Positions 1 to 6,719 of a stretch of 12,818 nt of DNA are shown piece after piece. The notes below the pieces were generated by a model. That model saw only the letters and a list, made by a program, of their open reading frames with translations. It was not told the DNA's origin and searched no databases. Position 1 is the stretch's first letter. Each line of letters opens with the position of its first letter. Source of the DNA: JBFMFH01 sp964481395 (GTDB lineage Bacteria; Acidobacteriota; Vicinamibacteria; Vicinamibacterales; JAKQTR01). The stretch lies in assembly GCA_964481395.1 (NCBI GenBank), contig CAYZYG010000127.1, forward strand, positions 1 through 12,818, in the 5' to 3' direction. Made by a program: the position numbers and the translations under genes.

Positions 1-1
1 G

Positions 2-1792
2 GCGGAGCAGTGGTTCGCCCCCTTCGCGCTCACGATCGCGTGTTCGGTGCTGGTGTCGCTGTTCGTGTCGTTCTCGCTGGACCCGATGCTGTCGGCCTAC
101 TGGCCCGATCCCCACGTCCCCACCGGGCAGCGGTGGTTTCTGAGCCGGTGGCTGGCCCGGTTCAACGAGTGGTTCAATCGCCAGGCCGAGCGCTACAAGG
201 TGCTCATCGGGTGGGCGCTCCGGCACCGCTGGTCGATGGTCGCGCTGGCGACGGCGTCGTTCTTCGGGGCCATCGCGCTCCCGGCGACCGGCGTGGTGGG
301 GGGCTCGTTCTTTCCGGTGCAGGACGTCTCGGAGTTCAACGTGATCATCGAGACGCCGCCCGGGTCGAATCTCGCCTACACGAAGCTGAAGGCCGAGGAG
401 GTGGCCCGCCTCGCCCGGGCGAAGCCCGAGGTGGCCTACACGCTGACGACGATCGGCGGCACGGGCGGGCTCGGCAGCGCCTCGGGCGCGGTCGACGAGG
501 CGAACGTGTACGTGCGCCTCATCCCGAAGAGCGAGCGTGACCGGCACCAGGAGGTCGTCTCGCAGGAACTGCGGCGCGAACTGCAGGGGCTGGGCGGGGT
601 GAGCGCGTGGATCAGCAAGGACACCTTCGGCAACCTCAAGGAAATCCAGGTGCAGTTGCGCGGGCCCGACACCACCACGCTGAACGGGCTGGCGCCCCGA
701 ATCGCGGATCTGTTGCGTGCGACGCCCGGCGCGGTGGACGTGGGCCTGTCGACCAAAGGCCAGAAACCCGAGATCGACGTCGAGCTGGACCGGGCGCTGG
801 CGGGGACGCTCGGCGTGACCGTCGGGCAGGTGGCCCAGTCTCTCCGGCCTGCCTTCGCCGGGATCGACGCCGGCGACTGGGTGGACCCCATGGGGAAGAC
901 CCGCGACGTCACCGTCAGGCTGGTACCGGAGGCGCGCACGAGCGTCGCGGATCTCGAGAGCCTGCCGCTCGTCGTGCAGAGCCCAGCCGGGCCGGCCACC
1001 GTGCCGCTCGGCCAGGTGGCGCGCATCACCCGCGGACTGGGCCCGGCGAAGATCGATCACCTCGATCGCGAACGCGTGATTACCATTCAGGCCAACACCG
1101 AGAACCGGCCGCTCACCGAGGTCATCCGCGATTTCGAGAGCCGGCTCTCAGCGGTTCGCCTGCCGCCCGGGTACCAGATCTCCCAGGGCGGGCAGACAGA
1201 GGATCAGCAGGAGGTCTTCACGCGGATCCTCGTCGCCCTTGGCGTGGCGCTGATGCTCATGTACTTCGTGCTGGTGGTGCAGTTCGGGTCGTTCCTCGAC
1301 CCGCTGTCGATCCTGCTGTCGCTGCCGCTGTCACTCATCGGCGTCATGCTGGCGCTGATGCTGACCGGGTCGACGCTGAACATCATGAGCATGATCGGGG
1401 TGATCCTGCTGATGGGCATCGTCGCGAAGAACGCCATCCTTCTGATCGACTTCGCCAAGGTCCTCGAAGAGCAGGGCATGGACCGCCGGACGGCGATCGT
1501 CGAGGCCGGCCGCGTCCGGTTGCGCCCGATCCTGATGACGACCTTCGCGCTGATCGCGGGCATGGTGCCGGTGGCCATCGGGGCGGGGGAGGGTGCCGAC
1601 TTCCGCGCGCCGCTCGGGCGGGCCGTCATCGGCGGCGTCATCACGTCGACGGTCCTGACGCTGCTGGTGATCCCGACGGTCTACGAAATCCTGAGCGGGT
1701 GGCGGGATGCGACGCGACGCCTCTTCGGCCGGGGCCGGCAGGAGCAGAGATCCGCCGCCGCGCCCGCGCCGGCCGCCTCGGCTCAACTGTGA
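2..1792 (+). CDS. RND-family multidrug/metabolite efflux permease, C-terminal part (5' truncated by window edge)
   Basis: Inner-membrane subunit of a tripartite efflux pump, a proton-driven antiporter of the AcrB/MdtBC (HAE-1-like) type. The reading frame is already open at base 2, so the start lies upstream; about 596 codons are visible of a family length near 1,020-1,050. The first residues end transmembrane helix 6 (SFSLDPMLSAYW). A loop and TM7 follow, then the second periplasmic porter/docking half starting at GSFFPVQDVSEFNV, then TM8-TM12. TM10 carries GIVAKNAILLIDFA, whose Lys (codon 1427-1429) matches the proton-relay Lys of AcrB. The RLRPILMTTFALIAGMVP segment and the closing TM12 are also typical. 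The tail is Ala/Pro-rich. The TM4 Asp pair is outside the window. The adaptor and outer-membrane partners would be expected upstream. Substrate cannot be deduced. Family assignment is secure. Confidence 0.95.
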   Translation, partial: AEQWFAPFALTIACSVLVSLFVSFSLDPMLSAYWPDPHVPTGQRWFLSRWLARFNEWFNRQAERYKVLIGWALRHRWSMVALATASFFGAIALPATGVVGGSFFPVQDVSEFNVIIETPPGSNLAYTKLKAEEVARLARAKPEVAYTLTTIGGTGGLGSASGAVDEANVYVRLIPKSERDRHQEVVSQELRRELQGLGGVSAWISKDTFGNLKEIQVQLRGPDTTTLNGLAPRIADLLRATPGAVDVGLSTKGQKPEIDVELDRALAGTLGVTVGQVAQSLRPAFAGIDAGDWVDPMGKTRDVTVRLVPEARTSVADLESLPLVVQSPAGPATVPLGQVARITRGLGPAKIDHLDRERVITIQANTENRPLTEVIRDFESRLSAVRLPPGYQISQGGQTEDQQEVFTRILVALGVALMLMYFVLVVQFGSFLDPLSILLSLPLSLIGVMLALMLTGSTLNIMSMIGVILLMGIVAKNAILLIDFAKVLEEQGMDRRTAIVEAGRVRLRPILMTTFALIAGMVPVAIGAGEGADFRAPLGRAVIGGVITSTVLTLLVIPTVYEILSGWRDATRRLFGRGRQEQRSAAAPAPAASAQL

Positions 1793-1887
1793 GCCTCGGG
1801 CCAGGCGCACCGCCGGAAGCCCTGGCGTGTCCCTTCCCGTACGTGTCTGCGGTGCGGCACCCGGGTCCCGGGCCCCGAGCCACGCTC

Positions 1888-1915
1888 TTGTTTCACCCTG
1901 TTTACGTCTGATAAC
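1888..1915 (+). promoter_or_regulatory. Candidate promoter of the pst operon
   Basis: TTGTTT (1888-1893) and GATAAC (1910-1915) are separated by 16 bp, in the only AT-richer patch upstream of phoU. The -10 candidate matches TATAAT at 4 of 6 positions; the -35 candidate matches only the TTG. The patch also shows TG dinucleotides phased every 10 bp (TGTTTCACCC, TGTTTACGTC, TGATAACCTC from 1889), which could be half-sites for a DNA-binding regulator. This is inference from position and composition; no transcription start is known. Confidence 0.35.
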
Positions 1916-1977
1916 CTCTTGTGCCGACAGGAGTTCCGCTTCTGTCTGACGGGCGGCGCGCACCAGCGCCGTGGCGA

Positions 1978-1995
1978 CGTTACCTGAACGTAACA
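1978..1995 (+). promoter_or_regulatory. Candidate operator CGTTACC-TGAA-CGTAACA upstream of phoU
   Basis: Two similar heptamers, CGTTACC and CGTAACA, repeat with an 11-bp period. This is the half-site geometry of PhoB boxes (7 bp + 4 bp spacer), although the bases are not the enterobacterial CTGTCAT. Read differently, the same bases form the inverted repeat GTTAC-N6-GTAAC. The site ends 13 bp before the phoU start, so it would lie in the leader or at the transcription start. A Pho-regulon role is a guess from context. Confidence 0.3.
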
Positions 1996-2008
1996 CCGGA
2001 CGCAGAGA

Positions 2009-3130
2009 ATGGCTATGGCTGGATCCTCCGGCACGACCCAGGCGAACCGCTACGAAGAGTCCATGCGGCGAGACATCGATCAGATCAAGGCGACCGTGGC
2101 CGAGATGGCGGGCCTCGTCGAGCGTGCGCTGAGCGATGCCGTCCAGGCGCTGGTGCGCGACGATCGGCGGCTCGCGTTTTCGGTCATCCTGCGCGATCGC
2201 CTGATCGACGAGAAGGAGCAGGAACTGGACAAGCTGTGCCTGACGTTCCTCGTCAGGCAGCAGCCGGTGGCCGGGCCGCTGCGACTGGCGTACGCGGCGA
2301 TTCGGATCAGCCTCGAACTCGAGCGGATGGGCGATTACGCGGAGAACATCGCCCGGCAGGCGCTGCGAATCGCCGAGGTCCCCATCGAGGGGCCCCGGGA
2401 GCGCTACGTCGAAATGGCGGACCTGACCATTGCCATGTTGCGCGACGCGGTCACGTCGTTCGTCAACCATGACGTCGATTTGGCGCGGCGCACCATCGAT
2501 GTCGAGGACACGGTCGACAATCTCAAGGCCACGCTGGGGAAGGACCTGGTCGCCCGCTACCGGGACAACCAGTTGAGCTTCGAGAAGCTGAATCCCCTGA
2601 TGCAGGTGAACCGGCGACTCGAGCGCGCGTCCGACCAGGCCCGCAACATCTGCCACGAAGTCATCTACATGTGCACCGGACAGCCGACGCGCCACCAGGG
2701 AGGCGGCAAGGTGCGCGTGCTGTTCGTCGACGACACGAACGGGGCCTTGAGTCAGATGGCGGCGGCGATAGGCGAGAGTCTCGGACGGTCAAGTGTGGTC
2801 TTCAGCAGCGCGGGTCTCGAGCCGAGCCGTCTGGACGGAGGCACGATCGAGTTCATGCGCGGAAAGGGCGTGGATCTGTCGCGCGTACCGGCCCGGGCGA
2901 TCCATGAGATTCCCGACCTGGATCAGTATCAGGTCGTCGTGGCGCTGTCGGAAGCGGTTCGGAAGGCGTTTCCGCGGAAGCCGCGCGGACTGGTGTATCT
3001 CGAATGGACCTGCCCGCCGCTGCAACCTGCCGAGGAGGGCGGGGGACCGTCGCCGGATGCGCTCGAGGAGGCGTACCGTCGGCTCAGTACCGATGTACAG
3101 GATCTCGTCGAGATGGTCGACGGCGACTAG
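2009..3130 (+). CDS. phoU: PhoU phosphate regulator fused to a degenerate ArsC/LMW-phosphatase-like domain
   Basis: PhoU proteins link Pst transporter activity to the PhoR-PhoB response and restrain Pi uptake. Residues about 15-225 hold two three-helix PhoU repeats, each with the metal-binding signature: LERMGDYAENIA (104-115) and LERASDQARNIC (204-215). Residues about 234-370 are extra: a thioredoxin-coupled ArsC/low-molecular-weight phosphatase fold with VLFV strand (237-240), SAG (267-269), MRGKGVDLS (283-291), an ALSEAVRKAFP segment (312-322) where ArsC has CDxAxExCP, and LEW (331-333) where it has HW. The catalytic P-loop reads VLFVDDTNGALSQMA: Cys is replaced by Asp241 and Arg by Leu247, so phosphatase or arsenate-reductase chemistry is not expected. 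At 373 aa it is far longer than ordinary PhoU (about 220-240). An ATG at 2015 is an alternative start with a better-spaced AGAGA. It is first in the pst operon, 19 bp before pstS, whereas phoU is usually last. Confidence 0.9.
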   Translation: MAMAGSSGTTQANRYEESMRRDIDQIKATVAEMAGLVERALSDAVQALVRDDRRLAFSVILRDRLIDEKEQELDKLCLTFLVRQQPVAGPLRLAYAAIRISLELERMGDYAENIARQALRIAEVPIEGPRERYVEMADLTIAMLRDAVTSFVNHDVDLARRTIDVEDTVDNLKATLGKDLVARYRDNQLSFEKLNPLMQVNRRLERASDQARNICHEVIYMCTGQPTRHQGGGKVRVLFVDDTNGALSQMAAAIGESLGRSSVVFSSAGLEPSRLDGGTIEFMRGKGVDLSRVPARAIHEIPDLDQYQVVVALSEAVRKAFPRKPRGLVYLEWTCPPLQPAEEGGGPSPDALEEAYRRLSTDVQDLVEMVDGD

Positions 3131-3149
3131 CGACCGTGAGTTGTCCGGC

Positions 3150-4061
3150 ATGACGCGTAAGACCCACACCTTGAGCACGGGAGCCTGCCTGGTCGCCGGC
3201 CTGGCGACGGGCATCCTCTTCGTTGCCGGGTGCCGTCCTCGGGCCGAGGGCGTTGCGATCCAGAACAAGGGATCGGACACGATGGTGAACGTGGCCCAGG
3301 CGTGGGCCGAGGCGTACCAGAAGGTCGTGCCCGCCGTGAACGTCGAGGTGTCGGGCGGCGGGTCCGGCACGGGCATCGCCGCACTCATCCGGGGCACGGT
3401 GGACATCGCCAACGCGAGCCGCGACATCAAGAAGGAGGAGGCGGATCAGGTCCGCCAGAACACCGGCCAGGACCCGAACGACTTCAAGGTCGGGTACGAC
3501 GCGCTGGCCGTGTACGTGCACCGGAACAATCCGCTGGACTCGATTACCTTCGAACAACTGGCCGGGATCTACCGTGAGGACGGCCGCTACACGAGTTGGA
3601 AGCAGATCGGCGTGTACGTGCCCGGATGCAGGAGCGACGAGATCGTCCGGGTCAGCCGGCAGTCCAGTTCGGGCACCTACGACTTCTTCCGCGAGCGTGT
3701 CCTCTCAAAGAAGGACTTCAAGCTCGGGTCCCTCGACCTGAACGGCTCGAAGGAGGTGGTCGAGCTCGTGTCCAACACCCCATGCGCGATCGGCTACAGC
3801 GGCATGGGCTACGCCACGAGCCAGGTGAAGATGCTGCGGGTTGCCGCGGACGCTGGTGCCCCGGCGTATCCGCCGACGGTCGAGGCCACCTGGAACCAGA
3901 CGTATCCGATCGCGCGGTCGCTGCACATGTACACGCTGGGCGAGCCTGACGCCCACGTCCGGGCGTATCTCGACTGGGTGCTGTCTTCGGACGGCCAGCG
4001 CATCCTCGAGGAGAGCGGGTACGTGCCGCTGCCTCCGGGCGGCAGGAACCTCGCGCGATGA
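3150..4061 (+). CDS. pstS: PstS, phosphate-binding lipoprotein of the Pst ABC importer
   Basis: Extracytoplasmic Pi receptor that delivers phosphate to PstCA. The N-terminus is a lipoprotein signal: basic MTRK, a hydrophobic core, then lipobox VAGC (25-28) with Cys28 as the predicted lipidated residue. The mature part is a PBP-like-2 phosphate-binding protein with the expected ligand loops: GSDT (41-44), SGGGSGTG (68-75), ASRD (89-92, Asp92 matching the Asp that accepts the phosphate proton) and RQSSSGTYDFF (170-180). It is 303 aa, slightly short for the family. ATG 3150 is chosen because it gives the signal peptide; the frame is open far upstream inside phoU but that part is a shadow. No strong ribosome site is visible, so translation may be coupled to phoU. 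Its stop overlaps the pstC start in ATGA. Conserved binding residues look intact. Confidence 0.95.
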   Translation: MTRKTHTLSTGACLVAGLATGILFVAGCRPRAEGVAIQNKGSDTMVNVAQAWAEAYQKVVPAVNVEVSGGGSGTGIAALIRGTVDIANASRDIKKEEADQVRQNTGQDPNDFKVGYDALAVYVHRNNPLDSITFEQLAGIYREDGRYTSWKQIGVYVPGCRSDEIVRVSRQSSSGTYDFFRERVLSKKDFKLGSLDLNGSKEVVELVSNTPCAIGYSGMGYATSQVKMLRVAADAGAPAYPPTVEATWNQTYPIARSLHMYTLGEPDAHVRAYLDWVLSSDGQRILEESGYVPLPPGGRNLAR

Positions 4062-5008
4062 CCCCGACGACGTCCCTGCCGGCCGACAGCCCTTCCCGCG
4101 GATCGCGGTCCCGGCGCTCGGCGGCGTCTGTGCTGGGCGAGAAGGCCATCGAAGGCGTCATCCGCCTGAGCGGCGTGAGCGCGATCGTGTTCGTGCTCGC
4201 GATCTTCTTCTTCATCTTCCGCGAGGCGGCGCCGGTGCTGGTGTCCCCGGAGTTCAAGCCGCTGGAGTTCCTCTTCAGCATCCAGTGGTATCCGACCTCC
4301 GCCGTGGACATCCGCTACGGCACGTTCGCGCTCACGGTCGGGACCGTCACCGTGACGACGCTGGCGATGCTGCTGGCGGTGCCGTTCGGGCTCGGGGCGG
4401 CGATCTTCGTGTCCGAGTTCTGCGGGCCACGGCTGAAGGAGACCCTGAAGGTCATCATCGAACTGCTGGCGGCGATCCCGAGCGTCGTGTGGGGGTTCAT
4501 CGGCCTGACGGTGCTGAGCCATCTGGTCGTCGAGCACACCTCGGCGCCCGTCGGTGTGAACATCCTCAACGGCGGCGTCATCCTCGCGCTCATGAGCGTG
4601 CCCATCATCGTGTCGATCGGCGAGGACGCCTTGAAGGCGGTTCCGGACTCGTACCGGGAGGCCGCGGTCGCAATGGGCGCGACGCGCTGGCAGCTCGTCT
4701 TCCGCGTGCTGCTGCCGGCCGCCCGCAACGGGCTGCTCGCGGCCGTGCTGCTGGGTGTCGGCCGGGCCGTCGGTGAGACGATGGCCGTGCTGATGGCGAC
4801 CGGGCACGCCGTGCAGATTCCGCACGGCATCCTCGACTCGGTCCGGACCCTCACGGCGAACATCGCAGCCGAGCTGGGGGAGGCGCCCGCCGGCTCCGAC
4901 CACTACCGGGTGCTGTTTCTGACGGGCGTCCAGCTCTTCGCGATTACCTTCGTGGTGAACCTCCTGGCCGACGTCGTCATTCGCGGCGTGCGGAGGAAAG
5001 GCGCGTGA
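4058..5008 (+). CDS. pstC: PstC, phosphate ABC transporter permease
   Basis: One of two membrane permeases forming the Pi channel of the Pst importer. The 316-aa protein has a polar, Arg/Ser-rich cytoplasmic N-terminus (1-35), TM1 near 40-60, a periplasmic loop, then the binding-protein-dependent transport core of five helices (about 88-310). The cytoplasmic EAA loop that docks on the ATPases is REAAVAMGATRWQLVFRVLLP (200-220). GRAVGETMAV (235-244) holds the conserved Arg and Glu characteristic of PstC. The ATG overlaps the pstS stop by four bases (ATGA), and AGGAA (4044-4048) lies 9 nt upstream, so the start is well supported. It ends in GTGA, overlapping pstA. With two different ATPases downstream (pstB1, pstB2), each permease may be matched to one particular ATPase, but the sequence does not show which. 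Confidence 0.96.
   Translation: MTPTTSLPADSPSRGSRSRRSAASVLGEKAIEGVIRLSGVSAIVFVLAIFFFIFREAAPVLVSPEFKPLEFLFSIQWYPTSAVDIRYGTFALTVGTVTVTTLAMLLAVPFGLGAAIFVSEFCGPRLKETLKVIIELLAAIPSVVWGFIGLTVLSHLVVEHTSAPVGVNILNGGVILALMSVPIIVSIGEDALKAVPDSYREAAVAMGATRWQLVFRVLLPAARNGLLAAVLLGVGRAVGETMAVLMATGHAVQIPHGILDSVRTLTANIAAELGEAPAGSDHYRVLFLTGVQLFAITFVVNLLADVVIRGVRRKGA
4992..4996 (+). promoter_or_regulatory. Shine-Dalgarno GGAGG for pstA
   Basis: GGAGG inside the end of pstC sits 8 nt before GTG 5005 and 11 nt before ATG 5008. The spacing favours GTG 5005, although the adjacent ATG is the stronger initiator codon. The two starts differ by one residue only. Confidence 0.6.
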
Positions 5009-5943
5009 TGAGTCCTGCGGCCCGGCCGGACGCGGCGGTGATGCCGGGCGGCGGCGCCCCGTTTTCGCAAACGGCGTACGGCCGGCGGAAATTGCGTCAG
5101 GAGGCGGCGGCGCGCGGCGTCTTCCTGGCGATGACGCTGCTGATGGTCGCGCCGCTGGTCGCGATCGTGTCGCACCTCGTGATTGAGGCGTGGCCGGCGC
5201 TCAGCCTGGAGTTCCTGCTCGACATCCCGCGCAACCGGATGACCGAGGGCGGCATCTGGCCGGCGCTCGTCGGCACGATCTACCTCGTGGTCATTTCGCT
5301 GGCCGTCGCCGCGCCCATCGGCGTGCTCGCGGCCGTCTACCTCAACGAGTACGCGAAAGACACCTGGTTCAACCGGATCATCAACCTGGCCGTGATCAAC
5401 CTGGCCGGGGTGCCGAGCATCGTGCACGCGCTGTTCGGACTCGGGGCGTTCGTCTACGCGGCGCGGTTCGGTTTCTCGGTGATGGCCGCGTCGCTGACCC
5501 TGGCCATCATGACGCTGCCGGTGATCATCGCGAGCACCCGCGAGGCATTGGCGGCGGTCCCGATGTCGTTCCGGGAGGCCTGCTGGAACGTCGGGGCCTC
5601 GCGCTGGCAGACCATCCGCGGCGTGGTGCTGCCGAATTCGATCAGCGGCATCCTCACCGGCGTGATCCTGCAGGTCAGCCGGGCTGCGGGCGAAACGGCG
5701 CCCATCATGTTCACGGGAGCCGTGCTCTACAAGGCGGTGGAGCGGGGCAGTGTGTTCCCGTACTACCTCGACGACCAGTGCATGGCGCTGTCCATGCACC
5801 TGTACGTGCTGACCACCCAGGTCCCGAACGTGCCTGAGGCCGTGCCGTACGCGACGGCCGTCGTGCTGCTGGCGTCGGTGCTCCTGGTCAACGGCCTCGC
5901 GATCGGCCTGCGCGTCTGGCTTCGCAACAGGAAGCGGTGGTAA
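5005..5943 (+). CDS. pstA: PstA, phosphate ABC transporter permease
   Basis: Second permease of the Pst phosphate importer, partner of PstC. It is 312 aa: a soluble N-terminus (1-38), TM1 about 39-60, then the transport core with further helices near 86-113, 125-152, 156-178, 212-240 and 280-305. The EAA docking loop reads REACWNVGASRWQTIRGVVLP (190-210). RAAGETAPIMFTGAV (226-240) is the PstA-type signature, the counterpart of GETMAV in PstC. FPYYLDDQCMALSMHLY (251-267) matches the typical PstA loop before the last helix. The start is GTG 5005, overlapping the pstC stop by four bases, or ATG 5008. The gene ends at TAA 5941-5943, and pstB1 begins immediately after or just before it. No unusual residue was noticed. 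Confidence 0.95.
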   Translation: MMSPAARPDAAVMPGGGAPFSQTAYGRRKLRQEAAARGVFLAMTLLMVAPLVAIVSHLVIEAWPALSLEFLLDIPRNRMTEGGIWPALVGTIYLVVISLAVAAPIGVLAAVYLNEYAKDTWFNRIINLAVINLAGVPSIVHALFGLGAFVYAARFGFSVMAASLTLAIMTLPVIIASTREALAAVPMSFREACWNVGASRWQTIRGVVLPNSISGILTGVILQVSRAAGETAPIMFTGAVLYKAVERGSVFPYYLDDQCMALSMHLYVLTTQVPNVPEAVPYATAVVLLASVLLVNGLAIGLRVWLRNRKRW

Positions 5944-5945
5944 CC

Positions 5946-6719
5946 GTGGCTGCGTCCGCTCTCGCGCGCGCGAAGATCGAGGTCGAGGACCTCCGGCTCG
6001 CCTACGGGCACCGCGAGGTGATTCACGGCCTCAGCTTCGACGTGCGGGCGAACGAGATTCTCGGGGTCATCGGGCCGGCCCAGTCGGGGAAGACGTCGCT
6101 GCTGCGGTGTCTCAACCGCACCATCGACTTCGTGTCCGACGCCCACGTGTCGGGCACGATCCGCGTCGACGGTCAGGACGTGAGGAAGGTCAGGGACGTT
6201 TTCGATCTGCGCCGCAGGATCGGGATGGTCGCGCCGCTACCGGTCGGTCTGCCGATGAGCATCTACGACAACGTCGCCTTTGCGCCGCGCTGTTCGGGCG
6301 TGTCCAGCCGGGCCGACCTCGATGGGATCGTCGAGCGATGCCTGCGCCAGGCGGCACTGTGGGACGAGGTCAAGGACCGGCTCGGCTCGCTGGGCACGAA
6401 GCTCTCGGGCGGCCAGCAGCAGCGCCTGACGATTGCCAGGGCGCTGTCGCACGAGCCGGAGATTCTCTGCCTCGACGAGTTCTCGATCGCCATCGACCCG
6501 GTGACGACGATGAGGATCGAGGACGTGCTGAAAGATCTGAAGCGTGACGTGACGATTATCCTCGTGACGAACCTCACGCAACAGGCCCGCCGGCTCGCCG
6601 ACCGCACGATGTTTCTGATGGCGGGCGAACTGGTGGAGATCGGAGCGAACGACGTCCTCTTCTCCGACACGCCGGCCGACCGCAGGACCTTCGACTACGT
6701 GAACGGGCTGTTCGGATGA
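5946..6719 (+). CDS. pstB: PstB1, phosphate ABC transporter ATPase with non-canonical Q-loop and H-loop
   Basis: Nucleotide-binding subunit of the Pst importer. Counting from GTG 5946 (257 aa): A-loop Tyr in LAYG (about 20), Walker A GPAQSGKTS (43-51, non-standard AQS but with the essential GKT), signature LSGGQQQR (153-160) intact, Walker B ILCLDE with Asp177 and Glu178 present. Two switch residues are lost. The segment that in PstB reads GMVFQxPNPFPMSIYDN is GMVAPLPVGLPMSIYDN, so the Q-loop Gln is Pro97. The H-loop IVTHN is LVTNL, so the switch His is Asn209. The D-loop reads IAIDP rather than SALDP. The protein can probably bind ATP but should hydrolyse poorly through its own Walker face. 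GTG 5937 is an alternative start overlapping pstA by seven bases; 5946 is preferred because AGGAAG (5929-5934) is too close to 5937. The stop overlaps pstB2 (ATGA), implying stoichiometric partners. Confidence 0.92.
   Translation: MAASALARAKIEVEDLRLAYGHREVIHGLSFDVRANEILGVIGPAQSGKTSLLRCLNRTIDFVSDAHVSGTIRVDGQDVRKVRDVFDLRRRIGMVAPLPVGLPMSIYDNVAFAPRCSGVSSRADLDGIVERCLRQAALWDEVKDRLGSLGTKLSGGQQQRLTIARALSHEPEILCLDEFSIAIDPVTTMRIEDVLKDLKRDVTIILVTNLTQQARRLADRTMFLMAGELVEIGANDVLFSDTPADRRTFDYVNGLFG

Larger units (their letters stand above)
1793..2008. other. Intergenic control region between the RND gene and phoU
   Basis: This 216-bp stretch has no credible gene. Just after the RND stop, GCCAGG (1800-1805) and CCTGGC (1821-1826) could form a 6-bp stem with a 15-nt loop. 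No T-tract follows, so a terminator is only weakly suggested. From about 1886 the base composition becomes noticeably more AT-rich than its surroundings, which fits a promoter. GACAG (1926-1930) and CTGTC (1942-1946) form a short inverted repeat. The promoter and operator candidates are listed separately. Confidence 0.5.

Noticed and set aside
1331..2695. Minus-strand open frame (454 codons) spanning the RND-phoU junction
   Set aside because: It covers two well-supported plus-strand genes and their spacer, and its translation is rich in Arg, Asp and Gln without domain patterns.
2009..3130. Active arsenate reductase or tyrosine phosphatase fused to PhoU
   Set aside because: The nucleophilic Cys and the P-loop Arg are both replaced (Asp241, Leu247), so catalysis is not credible.
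3809..4903. Minus-strand open frame (364 codons) opposite pstS and pstC
   Set aside because: It is antisense to conserved Pst genes and shows only composition-driven His/Arg/Asp-rich sequence.
5946..6719. pstB1 as a decaying pseudogene
   Set aside because: The frame is intact and full length, and Walker A, LSGGQ and Walker B are kept. The losses match those of PstB2 at the same composite site, which suggests specialisation.
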